Shown one piece after another: positions 1-10,343 of a stretch of 64,000 nucleotides of DNA. Within the stretch, counting starts at the first letter, position 1. Each line of letters begins with the position of its first letter. Location: the NCBI GenBank assembly GCA_021396245.1, contig WNYE01000029.1, forward strand, positions 310,001 to 374,000, in the 5' to 3' direction. The translations under genes and the position numbers were made by a program. The notes beneath the pieces were generated by a model. The model was not told where the DNA came from and did not search any database. It saw only the letters and a program-made list of their open reading frames with translations. This DNA is from Sporothrix humicola (Eukaryota > Ascomycota > Sordariomycetes > Ophiostomatales > Ophiostomataceae).

Positions 1-699
1 GTCATATACTCGATCACCTCCTGGCCAATGCGGGCAAGGTAGGAACGGTCTTTAAGCGGCCGTGGATCGCGCAGAGCGCCCGCTGGTGCCGGTGCTTGCG
101 AGAAGAAGCTCTGGTGGCTGCCGCCGCCGCCGCCCATCGACGACATTCCGCCGCCCATGCCACCCATACCGCCCATGCCGCCCATGGCTCCCACTGTCGA
201 CTGGCGTCCGCCGCGGTAGACACTGCTTCTCCTATCGCTGCCACCGTCGGTTGACGCACGCCCTGCCATGCCTGGTGTGAATGGTTGCCGCACCGACGAG
301 CGCTTGACGGAGGCGAGGCCCATGTCGGCGAGCGTCGTCTGATTATTGCCGGATGTTGATGTGCGCTGGAAGAGGGGTTGGCTCGGCCGTGTTGGCGCGA
401 GCGAGTGCCGCGAGCCGGATAAGGAACGCATGTGGCCGGATGTCGAAAATGGAACGGGTCCGGCGTTGTTGGCTGGTCCTGCCGAGGAGTTGGAGCGCTT
501 GAGCGCCGAGGGGGGTTGCGGGATGGCGGTCGAGTTAAGAGTCAGGCCGCCGAGAGTCTGGAGAGAAAGGAAGAAAACAGAAATGTTAGTGATGTTGATG
601 TAAACAAACGAGATGCAAGCTGTAAACAAAGTGACAAGATGTCTCCAAACACACCTCTCTTGGGCGCCGAACACTCCAGTGCCCAGTATCTTGGGCCAT
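1..699 (-). CDS. NDC80: Kinetochore protein NDC80 (5' part, cut by window edge)
   Basis: NDC80 is the microtubule-binding subunit of the outer-kinetochore Ndc80 complex. Only the N-terminal 200 or so residues lie here; the gene continues past base 1. Exon 1 (699-655) encodes 15 residues starting MAQDTGHWSVRRPRE. A 97-nt intron (654-558, GTGTGT donor, CTCCAG acceptor) is followed by exon 2, which reads TLGGLTLNSTAIPQPPSALKR, then a Ser/Gly-rich basic tail with a run of Met-Gly repeats around residues 125-140. It ends in DPRPLKDRSYLARIGQEVIEYM, the beginning of the calponin-homology domain. The short basic tail followed by RPLKDR is diagnostic of fungal Ndc80. The start codon is chosen because the spliced 15-residue exon matches the usual fungal N-terminus; without splicing the frame stops. 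The promoter is shared with PEX14. Confidence 0.88.
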
Positions 700-1502
700 G
701 CCGTCGTCGTATTTGTTCGCTTGGGTCGCGAAAGATGGTCGTCTGTCGTGGATATTGATGATATTGTTGTCGATGTTTTCGTCGCGTTTTGTAGTCGCGT
801 CAGTCGTGGCTAAATGTCGTCCAATGTCGAGCCCAGGATGGGATTGTCGCGTGTATGTCGTGTTTGCCGAATGTGCGAATGTGCGAATGGTGTACGAACT
901 GGCTGCGAAAAGGTGGTGGGTTGAAGAAATTAAACGACGAAAATGCGACAGATGCAATCAGAGTGCACGGTTGCCCTGGAAGAAATGTAAACAAGGCGTA
1001 TGGCGGGGTATGATTGGCTGGATTGGTTTCGCTCAAAATAAAGGCACTTTGCGACGTGGTCACGTGCACCGACGCGACGATTGCCTTATTCAGCATTTCT
1101 CCATTTCAGCTAGCTTCGCACGTGACTCAACTTCTCACCCCCCAGCCAAAGTGCTGTGTTCAGCCTCGGTCCAACCCGGCCACCTGAATTTGCAGCACAC
1201 GCTCTCCGCAAATCGACGTGAAAGGGCGCCAGCGCCAGTGGAGCATCCCCATTCGATTCGGTCTCGTGGAGGAAGGGGCGCTCTAGTCTTTCGCCGAATG
1301 CTCTTTCTTCCTCGTGCTTCTGCCTTCCCTTCCTCTCTCCTCTTCTCAGTTTTCATCATCAATTTCGACGACCATCACCACCGAACCCTTTGCGGTTCGT
1401 ATCCATCGTCTTTCCATCAACCGATCGATGCTGGTTGACGAATAAGGACATTCGCCCCCCTATCGACATTGACATCGACATCGACACCACCCTTCGCCCA
1501 AG
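700..1502. promoter_or_regulatory. Divergent intergenic region NDC80 / PEX14
   Basis: About 800 bases between two divergent start codons, so both promoters must lie here. The half nearest PEX14 is pyrimidine-rich on the plus strand (about 1290-1500), typical of a fungal 5' leader. I see no convincing gene in it. Confidence 0.6.
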
Positions 1503-2764
1503 ATGGTGATCCGCGAGGATCTGGTCGTCTCGGCGGCCAAATTCCTCCAGGATCCCTCGGTGGCCTCGTCGCCGCCGGAGAACCGCGTGGCTTTCCTGAA
1601 AGCAAAGAACCTGACGCCCGAGGAGATCACAGCTGCCCTGGCCCGTGCCGGCTTCGACAGCAGCGGCAACACCGGTCCGCTGAGCTATGGCACGGCGCCT
1701 CAGCCATCAGGCGCACCCCAACAGCAACCGCCGTTCTACGGCAACCCATACGGCCAGCCGCAGCAGTACCCTCCCTATGGCTGGCAGCCGCCGCCGCCGC
1801 CTGAGGCGCTCCCGCGGCGCGATTGGCGCGACTGGTTCATCATGGCCACCGTCGTCGGCGGTGTCGGCTACGGTCTCTACAGCATGACCAAGGTACGTTC
1901 CCCCCTCTATTCAATCTAATTTAATTTCTCCCTACTAACTTCTTGCAGAGATACGTCTACCCCCTCGTTGCACCCCCGACACCGGACCGGCTCGAGCAGG
2001 ACAAAAAGGCCATCGACGAGCAGTTTGAGCGCGCGTTTGCGCTGGTCGAGCAGCTGGCCAAGGACACCGACGAGCTCAAGGCGGCCGAGAAGGAGCGCAC
2101 AGAGCGGCTGGACTCGGCGCTCTCAAATCTGGAGAGCGTCATCACCGAGCTCAAGACGGCCAGCAAGCGCCGCGAGGAGGACGCCGAGCGGCTGCGCGAC
2201 GACGTGCGCGGCCTCAAGGATGCCCTGCCCAAGGCACTCGACACACAGCGCGAGGTCACCGACGGCCGTCTGCGCGAGGTGAACACGGAGCTCAAGGGCC
2301 TCAAGACCCTGATCGGCCAGCGCATGGGCGGCTCTGCGACTGGCAGCTCGTCATCTGTCAATGGCGGCCCCAGCTACCTGCGCCCTTCGAGCGTTGCGCC
2401 CAGCACGACCTCTGCCCCGTCTGTCGTCTCTGTCGAGAGCGAGGGCACCGAGACCAACAAGGCCGCGAGCTCCTCCAACCCTCTGGCCACGACCGTCGAG
2501 ACCGTCAGCAACAACACTCCCTCGAGCTCTGGCTTTGTCGGCGGCTACTCGGCCGCCAACCTGGCCAGCAACAACAACAGCAGCAGCAGCAGCCCGGCGC
2601 CCGCCGCTGCCTCGCCGTCGTCGTTCAGCAGCGCCGGCAAGGCCTCGATCCCCGCGTGGCAGCGTGCCATGCAGAAGCCGGCCGCTGCGTCGACCCCGGC
2701 TGCCACCACCAACGGCGCTTCCAGCAGCAGCAGCGCACAGCCCGAGGCGTCGGGCAGTGCCTAA
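1503..2764 (+). CDS. PEX14: Peroxisomal membrane protein PEX14
   Basis: PEX14 docks the cargo receptors PEX5 and PEX7 at the peroxisomal membrane. Two exons (1503-1892, 1949-2764) with a 56-nt intron carrying a CTACTAAC branch site give 401 aa. Residues 1-50 contain the conserved N-terminal domain (AAKFLQDPSV, then SPPENRVAFLKAKNLTPEEI), which binds WxxxF motifs of PEX5. A Pro/Gln/Tyr-rich linker follows, then a single hydrophobic segment at about 111-128 (DWFIMATVVGGVGYGLY), a coiled coil at about 140-260 rich in Glu, Lys, Arg and Leu, and a Ser/Ala/Thr-rich C-terminal tail. Domain order and length fit the family. It is relevant here because the FAD oxidase at 29.9 kb carries a PTS1. Confidence 0.95.
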
Positions 2765-4020
2765 ATGTCAAGTGCACACATTCACGCATTCACGCACAAT
2801 TCATATTACCTGACACCGCAGGTACAAGCATAGACGGACTAAGTTGGGGAAAGGACGTGGGTTTACTAAACAAATTGGGTGTTCACAAGCAACCTGTATT
2901 ATATGGCATTTTACTCATTAATTTTGCACCTACTTCTTCTTTGTTATTTACTTCATTTTTAATCGAACCATCAATCAAACATGTTAGATCAATTTCAAGG
3001 CTGTGTGATGCCCTGGGTTGTGCCTTCCTCCTGTAATACTTTGCGGACCACCACTCGGCACCTGCCTCCCCGGCATGTGTTGACCCGATCGCATTTAACG
3101 CGCTGAAACTGACAGGAAGGACCGGGGTGGTTTAGGGTTGCACCTTCCGTCATCCGTAAAGTAACAGTCAACAACACCCGAATTGCGGAAGGTGCACATC
3201 ATGGGATCTCAAGACAATAGCGCCTTCCCCAGATTTCATCAAAATCGAGTCGCTCCTGCATTTTCGGTATGCTGCATTGTGTACCTTCTTTGCGAGTTTT
3301 GAGGCAAGAGCTAGTGTTTGCCTCCCTAATTAGTGGGTATTTGTGAGTACTTCGTCTTTGATCGCCCTTTCCACCAGCATTTCTTTGCCCAAAACATGGC
3401 GTTCGCACTTGCCTCGGCACGCCAATAGCTTCATGCGCTGCGTAGCCAGTCGCATTTGGAATATCGTCGTTGCCCCATCCCCCGTCTCCTCTCTTCCCCC
3501 GGACAGAGATTTGTTTCTCCCTTTTGCAAACATCCTGGCCAGATAAACAAAATCATCCTTGCATCTTTTCTGCTTCCACCTTGCTTTTTTCTTGCTTCCC
3601 CGGCTCAAATCCACAACCCAGGCCCTGCATCTATTTGTGTTGTTTCGATTGGCTCCTGGAATCAACTGTCTTCTGAACCCACCCCTACTACTAGTCTCGT
3701 CCTACATCGTCGGATCTCCTTGACAGGCTACAACTTCAGACGGCTGTTTTCCTATCCAAGTAAGTTCTTTGTGCATTTCTTTTTTGGCTGCTTTATGTTC
3801 TTAGTGAAGAAGTGCTGGACTGACCATTCTAGATCGTTTTTCCTAGCGCATTGCAACTTCTGGATTATTTAGATCCACAAGCCGGCCAGCAGCCTCGTCT
3901 CGTCTGAGCATTTCTTTCCTCTCCAGATTCATATTTTGTTTTCTGACTCGCATTGCCGTTCTGTCTCTTGCCTGCAGCTCGCACTTCATTTCCCCCCCTT
4001 TTTTTCTCCGTCTCTCCACA
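2765..4020. other. Intergenic region with hydrolase 5' leader
   Basis: Holds the PEX14 3' end and the promoter and leader of the downstream hydrolase. The last 400 or so bases are pyrimidine-rich on the plus strand, with possible leader-intron signals (GTAAGT near 3760, CTGCAG near 3977). No gene seen. Confidence 0.4.
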
Positions 4021-5796
4021 ATGGCTCAGGTCGACAATGATGCGGCCGTCCAGGCGCAAGTTAAGGACTCGGTGATGTCATTGGAGGATGAACACGCACC
4101 TCGCGAGGTTAGGCTGTCTCTCATAGACCGTGTCAACCTCGCCCTCATTGCCATGCCGGTCGCGGCCCGGACTGCAGCACGCCACATGCTCGGCTGGTCA
4201 GAGCCCTCCAAGTACCTCGACATGAAGTCGGAGATCATTGTGGCCGTCGTCCGCTCTCTGATCATGCCACAGCGGCCGCCGCTGTCTTTGCCATTCTTCT
4301 CGTCGTCGTCATCTTCAGCTAAGGGCGGCAGTGGCAACCGCTCGGGTGGACGCAGCATCACAGACACGCAGCGTCTTCTCAACAAGGACCCGGGCGTCAT
4401 GGGACCTCTTTGGGTCAGTAAGTACACCGCACCCGGCGGTGCCAATGCTGAGGAGAACGCCGGCCTCCGCGATGCCCTGGTGGACGTCGTCAAGCGGCTG
4501 CACTTTGAAGAAGGCGAGGGGCGGAATGGCGTCCCCCTACCAGACATCAAGTGGCCAGACGTGGCTCCCGTCGAGGCCGAGTGGACAGGCCACCGCACTG
4601 GTGCACGAGAGAGCGCTCTGCTGCCCGAGTACATGGAGGAAGACGAGCGGTATGCGGCCCTCATGAGCCACATCATAGCCCCGCAGCCGACAACGATCCT
4701 GTACATTCATGGCGGCGCCATGTACCTGCTGGATCCTGCAACACACCGCGGCGCTGCTCTTGCCCTGTCAAAGCGGGTTGGTGGCCGCTGCTACTCCATC
4801 CGGTACAGACTGGCTCCTCAGAGCGCGTTTCCTACACAGATCCTCGACGCGCTTGTGTCGTATCTGACGTTGCTGTACCCGCCCCCGGGTGCCTACCATG
4901 AAGCTGTGTCGCCGGAGCACATTGTGATTTCCGGAGATAGGTAAGTCCAACTGCATGAACTGTTTTTATGAGCTTCCATCTGGCTAACACATGATCAACA
5001 CATCAGCGCTGGTGGAAACCTTTGTTTGGCACTGACCCGTGTGCTGCTCGACTTCCAGCGCAACAACACCCGCATCATGTGGCACGGCTCGCGCCGCATT
5101 GTCCCATTGCCCGCAGGCGTTGCCCTCAACTCGCCCTGGGTCGACATGAGCAACAGCTCGCCCTCGTGGCAGCCAACGCCCGAGTCCGGTCGCGCAGAGT
5201 TTGATTATCTTCCACCTATGGTGCTGCCGGGCAGCGACGCCCTGAACCGCCCGCCGTGCGAGGCCTGGCCTGCAAACCCGCCACGCCGCTTCCTCTACAC
5301 TGAGTCGGATCTTGTGACACATCCGCTGGTGTCGCCGTTCCTCAGTGACGCCAAGGGCTGGAGCGACGCGCCGCCAATGTACGTGTGCGTCGGCTGGGAG
5401 ATGCTGGCTGACGAGATTGGTTTCATCACGGCTTCCCGGCTGTACAACAATGGAAATGGTGCATCGTCCGTTGTCTTTGAACAGTACGAGGCCATGCCGC
5501 ACTGCTTCGCCATGGTTCTTTCCAAGCTTCCCGGAGCTAAGCGCTGCCTTAAGGGGTGGTCTGACTTCATTCGGCGCGCAGTCGAGCGGCCAGAGACACT
5601 CCGGAAGGGTGCAACGGGACCCGGGTCGGGCTCGTCCTTCACACACATCAAGGCCAAGACGCTGGAAGAGATCACGATCGACCCCGCCACGCTCAGCCCC
5701 TACACCGAAGAGCACATCAGAGAAGTCGTCCGTAAGAGGATGGCGCAGCCGTCAGCTCGGCAGCCTGTGCAATATAAGACCAATGCGAAGCTGTAA
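4021..5796 (+). CDS. Alpha/beta-hydrolase fold-3 (HSL-type) esterase/lipase
   Basis: A putative carboxylester hydrolase of the hormone-sensitive-lipase group. Two exons (4021-4940, 5007-5796) with a 66-nt intron encode 569 aa. The intron splits the nucleophile codon; splicing gives GDSAGGN with catalytic Ser about 307. The oxyanion-hole HGG is at about 230-232 (YIHGGAMYL). Likely catalytic Asp is about 442 (MLADE) and His about 472 (AMPHCF). The protein is longer than bacterial HSL enzymes (about 310 aa) because of an N-terminal extension of about 220 residues with a Ser-rich stretch and a C-terminal tail. Restoration of GDSAGG across the junction confirms the splice model. The natural substrate cannot be read from the sequence. 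No clear link to neighbouring genes. Confidence 0.85.
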
Positions 5797-6384
5797 TCGA
5801 GAGTGGCGAGTTACGAGACCTTGGAGACTAAAATGGATAGGATTGTCTGACGAGGTGGACAGACATGGATTCTCAACGACGTCCCTAATAGATTCACGGG
5901 CCATAGACCTTATACCTTTTGTACATTGATAATGAATAGTTTTAATGATTAAAATTAATGCAGCAGTTTATTTCCTTTGGTATTGTCTCGTTTTCCCATT
6001 TTTCCAATGTAGTAAATATTTGTAAAATAAAGTAAATGCTCTGAAGAAAAATGAGAGAAAAAATTACGTGAAACTAGAACACTTAGAACAAAACCCAATT
6101 AAATTCCAATAAAATACACGCCATTAAATCAAATGGAAAATAAAATCAAATAAATAAATAAAACAATAAGCTATGTCTATTTTCTTCAGTCATGCAAAAC
6201 GCCTTTTATCCCACCCGGTCATTGCGGTTCCTTAAATGTAATTTGTACTATCCTCTCGTGTCTTGTCTATCCATATTCGCCGTGAAGCCTCGCATAGAGC
6301 GACTTCAGTCATGGTCAATCTTGGTATCTAGGTGGCATTAAAAATACAATGAAGCATTCTCCCATCTCCTACTGGGCTACTGGC
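5797..6384. other. Convergent intergenic region
   Basis: Lies between the 3' ends of the hydrolase (plus) and dac1 (minus). Very AT-rich from about 5930 to 6170, with many AATAAA-like strings that could serve polyadenylation on either strand. No gene seen. Confidence 0.4.
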
Positions 6385-7860
6385 CTACTGACGCTGGTGG
6401 ACGCGCTGGCCAAACTTCCAGACCTCGTCAACGTGCAGACGAGTGGTGACAACGCTGGCACCGCCCGTGACGGCTGCGGTCGTTGGCGACGTGGGCAGCT
6501 CCAGCACTTCCTCGGCCGACAGGATCAGCAGGTCGGCGTCGGCGCCGGCATCGAGCGAGCCCTTGACGCCCTGCAGGCCAAGCATGGCGGCAGGCGTCGA
6601 CGTGACGGTGCGCAGGGCCTGCGGGATGGTGGCGCCGGTCCAGTTGATAAAGTTCTCGACGCACTCGATCAGCGTGATAGTGCTGCCGGCGATGGTGTCG
6701 GAATTTTCGAGCAGCAAAACCTTGCCGTTCTTGACCAAGCGCATGTGGCGGTCGCCGTTGGTCCAGTCGTAGGGCCCGTCGGGGCAGCCGACCATGTGCA
6801 TGGCGTCCGTGACGAGGATAAAGCCGGCCGGGTAGGCGTTGTAGGCGATCTTGACGGTGGTGGGGTGCAGGTGGTTGCCGTCGGCAATGACGCCAAAGTA
6901 GGGGCGCGGCGAGGGCGCGACGGCGCCTTCGAGGGAGGTCGTCGTGTTGTCGACCCGGACGAGAGGCGTCTCGCCCAGGACGCCAAAGATGCCCGGGTTG
7001 CGGTGGTGCAGAGGACGCATCGCATTGAATAAATGCGTGATCATGGTCGCGCCATGGCTGATCGCAGCGGCCGCCTGCTCGTAGGTCGCCTCGGAGTGGC
7101 CAATGGCGCAGACGATGCCGCGGCGCCGCAGCTCGGGGAAGACGACGTCGGTCATGCGGCCAATCTCGGGCGCCGCCGTGATCATGCGCACGGCGGGCTT
7201 GCGCTCCTGGTTCTCGTCCGTTACGTCACCCGCCAGGTTCTTGGCGCCGTACATGGCCTCGACGTCGGCAAACGTCGCGGCCTCGCGGAACACCTCGGGG
7301 TTGTGCACGCCGTTTTTCGTAGGAGACAAAAAGGGGCCCTCGACGTGGGCGCCCAGCGACTCGGCGCCGTCTTTGGCCTCGCCGCGGTGCGGGGCTAGGT
7401 GCGGTAGCACCTTGTGGTACAGCTCGCTCGTCTGGCTCGTGACGGTGGGCACGTACGACGTGACGCCCGTCTGCACCAGCTTGCGGTTGAGCTCGCGCAG
7501 CCGCGTCTCGTAGGTTGTGGGCTGGCCCTTGGCCGCGTTGTCTTCGTCGCCAAACAGCGTCGAGAAATTGAAGCCGAACGCGCCGTTGAGCTGGCACTCG
7601 ATCATGCCGGGGGCTACAATGCGGCCGCCCAGGTCGACCGTCTCGTCGGGCAGCACATGGTGGTCGTAGAACGCCGCCTGGCTGCGCACAATCTTGCCCG
7701 TGTTGGAGCTGATCCACAGATCTTCCCAGACCAAGTCGTTGCCGCGGACCAGACGGCAGTTTGTGAGCTTGGTGATGCCGCGCGTGCCCGGCGCAGTCGG
7801 AGAAGAAGGGGTGGTTGTGATGGGCGAGGCGGGTACAGAGGTGGTGATGAGGGACGGCAT
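6385..7860 (-). CDS. dac1: N-acetylglucosamine-6-phosphate deacetylase
   Basis: Converts GlcNAc-6-P to GlcN-6-P plus acetate in the cytosol, the second step of GlcNAc catabolism. One uninterrupted frame of 491 aa, amidohydrolase superfamily. Visible family signatures are VAPGMIECQLNGAFGFNF (entry to the barrel), GAHVEGPFLSPTKNGVH (metal-ligand Glu and substrate loop), CAIGHSEATYEQ and THLFNAMRPLHHR (metal-ligand His residues), and VTDAMHMVGCPDG (catalytic Asp). The N-terminal 25 residues are Ser/Thr/Pro-rich and not conserved-looking. Length is slightly above bacterial NagA (about 380) and normal for moulds. It diverges from nag3 and belongs with nag3, ron1, hxk3 and dam1 to the GlcNAc cluster. 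RON1 control is known for this cluster in Trichoderma and is inferred here. Confidence 0.95.
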   Translation of the reverse strand: MPSLITTSVPASPITTTPSSPTAPGTRGITKLTNCRLVRGNDLVWEDLWISSNTGKIVRSQAAFYDHHVLPDETVDLGGRIVAPGMIECQLNGAFGFNFSTLFGDEDNAAKGQPTTYETRLRELNRKLVQTGVTSYVPTVTSQTSELYHKVLPHLAPHRGEAKDGAESLGAHVEGPFLSPTKNGVHNPEVFREAATFADVEAMYGAKNLAGDVTDENQERKPAVRMITAAPEIGRMTDVVFPELRRRGIVCAIGHSEATYEQAAAAISHGATMITHLFNAMRPLHHRNPGIFGVLGETPLVRVDNTTTSLEGAVAPSPRPYFGVIADGNHLHPTTVKIAYNAYPAGFILVTDAMHMVGCPDGPYDWTNGDRHMRLVKNGKVLLLENSDTIAGSTITLIECVENFINWTGATIPQALRTVTSTPAAMLGLQGVKGSLDAGADADLLILSAEEVLELPTSPTTAAVTGGASVVTTRLHVDEVWKFGQRVHQRQ

Positions 7861-10343
7861 TTTGAGGAATGACGACAGAGGTGAGGGGAAAGAGAAATAT
7901 TAGGATAAGAAAGAGGATAAGAAGGTGAGAGAAAGAAAAAAAGACGAGAGATGCAATATTAGGGTATCTAGGGTAGAGGAAGGGAAGGTGGTGATGATTG
8001 CGAGCCCGTGTCTGTCTAATCTGTAGACGAGGCTGTCTTGCTGTTGGTGATGGATGCCTGCATCATACACACAACAGAAGAGGAATAAGAGAAGGGGAGA
8101 AGAAGAAGCAGAAAAAAGGAACGAGGATCGTAGCTAGATTATAGCCATTTGGTCGGGTTGTTCTTTCTTTCTTTGCCTCTGGCTGGATTTTGGTTGTCAC
8201 TCGCTCTTTCCTCTGTCTCGGCCTTTGACGTTGGCTCTTGGGCCCATGGCTAGTCTCTTCCGTTTCTTTCACCTTTGATAGCACCACGTTTTTGCACGTT
8301 TTTTTTTACTGTCTTTTACGTCTTCCTCACTTTTAGCGCCCTCACAACGCAACATTCCCTTTACTCATCGCTCTGGACAGCGCCCGTCAGAAGTCAGAAA
8401 CGCCGTCGCGCCGTCGCCAACAGCTCTTGACCAAGTGACGGCGTGAAATCCAGTTTGGTCCCTGAAATTGTATTTGCTCGTCCCTGTTTCTCCGTCTTGA
8501 CCCTGTTGTTCCTTCCTTTTGTTCTTCGCGCCTCCTGTCGGTTGTTTTTGCCTCTACGACATCGGAGTACGCATATCGGTCGCTCTTGCCGTGCAGTGGC
8601 GGCCGTCTCGCCTCGCACTTGCCCCAATAAACCATCAAACCTCCAAACGTCCAGACACTCCGTATCTGTCCGTCTCTCCGTGTAAGAGGGAAGCGACGTC
8701 AAATAGTGTTAGTTGAGGAACGGTTTAGGAAAGAAGGTCCACAGTGCTCTGCACGGTGCCGTTTTGGCGCTCTCAGAAAACGTGGAGAACCGTAATGGAG
8801 ACAGCAAAGCGATACGGAGTAAAACGACAGAAAGATAAAAAGAGCACACGCCCCCTCCGCTCCGACAAGCTGGATACCATGCACGCTTGAGTGGACTAGA
8901 GAGTAGAGACTAGAGGCAGTCTGGTTTGGTCGTGCTACGGAGCATATCCAGACCGGCTTCCGTGGAGAATCGTCTTTTGGAGCTTCTGCAAGGGGAAGGC
9001 TGCGGGCCAGAGGCCAGAAACCAGGGAGCAGACTTCAAACTTCAAAAGCAATGTTGAATCCGGCTCCACGAACACCGGGGCTGGCCGAAAAGTGAAAAGC
9101 GGAAAAGGCAAAAGGCATGTAGCACAACAAGCGACGTTGGTGTTATCGAGATCCGTCGTGACCACGATAGTGACTGTAACACCATTAATTGCCCCCTGTG
9201 GCGCGCTGCAAAATAATGTAACGTTGCCGGAAGTCGCTGTGCTGGTGCCTTTTCACTAACAAAAATGCACTGGACCAGGCCCCATTTGGCTGGGTCTGTC
9301 TGGGCCTGGCGTACGGAATACAGTCCGTGCACAGTGCCTTTAGCGGCCACCGTCGTCTGCTAGCGTTTACTACTGTCAAAAGAGTCAAAAGACACCAAAG
9401 AGGAGGCGCGGCTGTCGTCCATGTTCCCCACACACTGTGTCGTTCCTGCCCCGCTGGAGCTCCGTTTCTGGTCTTGTCATTTGGAGACGAGGAGACGAGG
9501 CAGGAGACATGGGTGCACCTACCAGATCCCGCCCGGCCAATCAGGTCACGCGCTTCGACATTAACCACCTTCCCGCGATGCGAACAGCACCGGGCCTGCC
9601 TTTTTTGGGTTCCTGCTCAGAGGACAATCTCACCAACCACGCATCGCGCATCTCGGCGTATCACCTCACTACACAGTCTTCAGTACTCACTCTTCACACT
9701 CACTCCATCTCTCCGCCCCTCTACCTCTCCCCTCACCGCGTTCCTGAACCTACTGCAAGGCTGCTGGACGTGGCCAGCCAATCTCCAAGACCCGCCTTGT
9801 CGCAAGCTGTTCCTCTCAGAAGCTGACCTCACTAACTCGCTGTTTTTCGTCTGCACCTCACCCACCGCCATACCGATACCCTCCATAGCTATCGGCTGTC
9901 AAGCAGCCACGCAGTACGAGATACGGATCACTGCACGTCTCGCGGATCTCGTTGTTGACCGTCGAGACTGACCGATATCCTCTCCGAGACGTCAACAGCC
10001 AACGGCCCCTCACGGCTATCAATACCTTTTGCTGCAAACACCTTCCCTCGTGACCACGTGCCTTTTCCCGACACGGCTATCGCTGGCTGAACGTTCCTCT
10101 CCTGCAGCTATCCGCTGCCCTTTTTGCCTTTGGGGCCCTGCTGCCATGACGTGACAGCCTTGAGCTTTTTGCAAAGCTTCAGCAGAAGAGGAAGAGCTCC
10201 ACGCTACCCACACTGCCACCCTCGAGCCAGTTGAGCCACTCGAGCCACACTCTCGTATTCCTCACTTTGCCCTTCTCACTCCGTACACATCTCTTTCTCT
10301 CCATCCCTCTCTACGGGACACGCACATTGTCGTCTTCGTCGCC
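7861..10343. promoter_or_regulatory. Divergent promoter region dac1 / nag3
   Basis: About 2.5 kb between two co-functional divergent genes. The dac1 side (about 7870-8300) is purine-rich on the plus strand, so pyrimidine-rich as a dac1 leader. The nag3 side (about 9640-10340) is CT-rich on the plus strand. Frames in the middle have no protein-like composition, and I see no gene. Confidence 0.5.
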
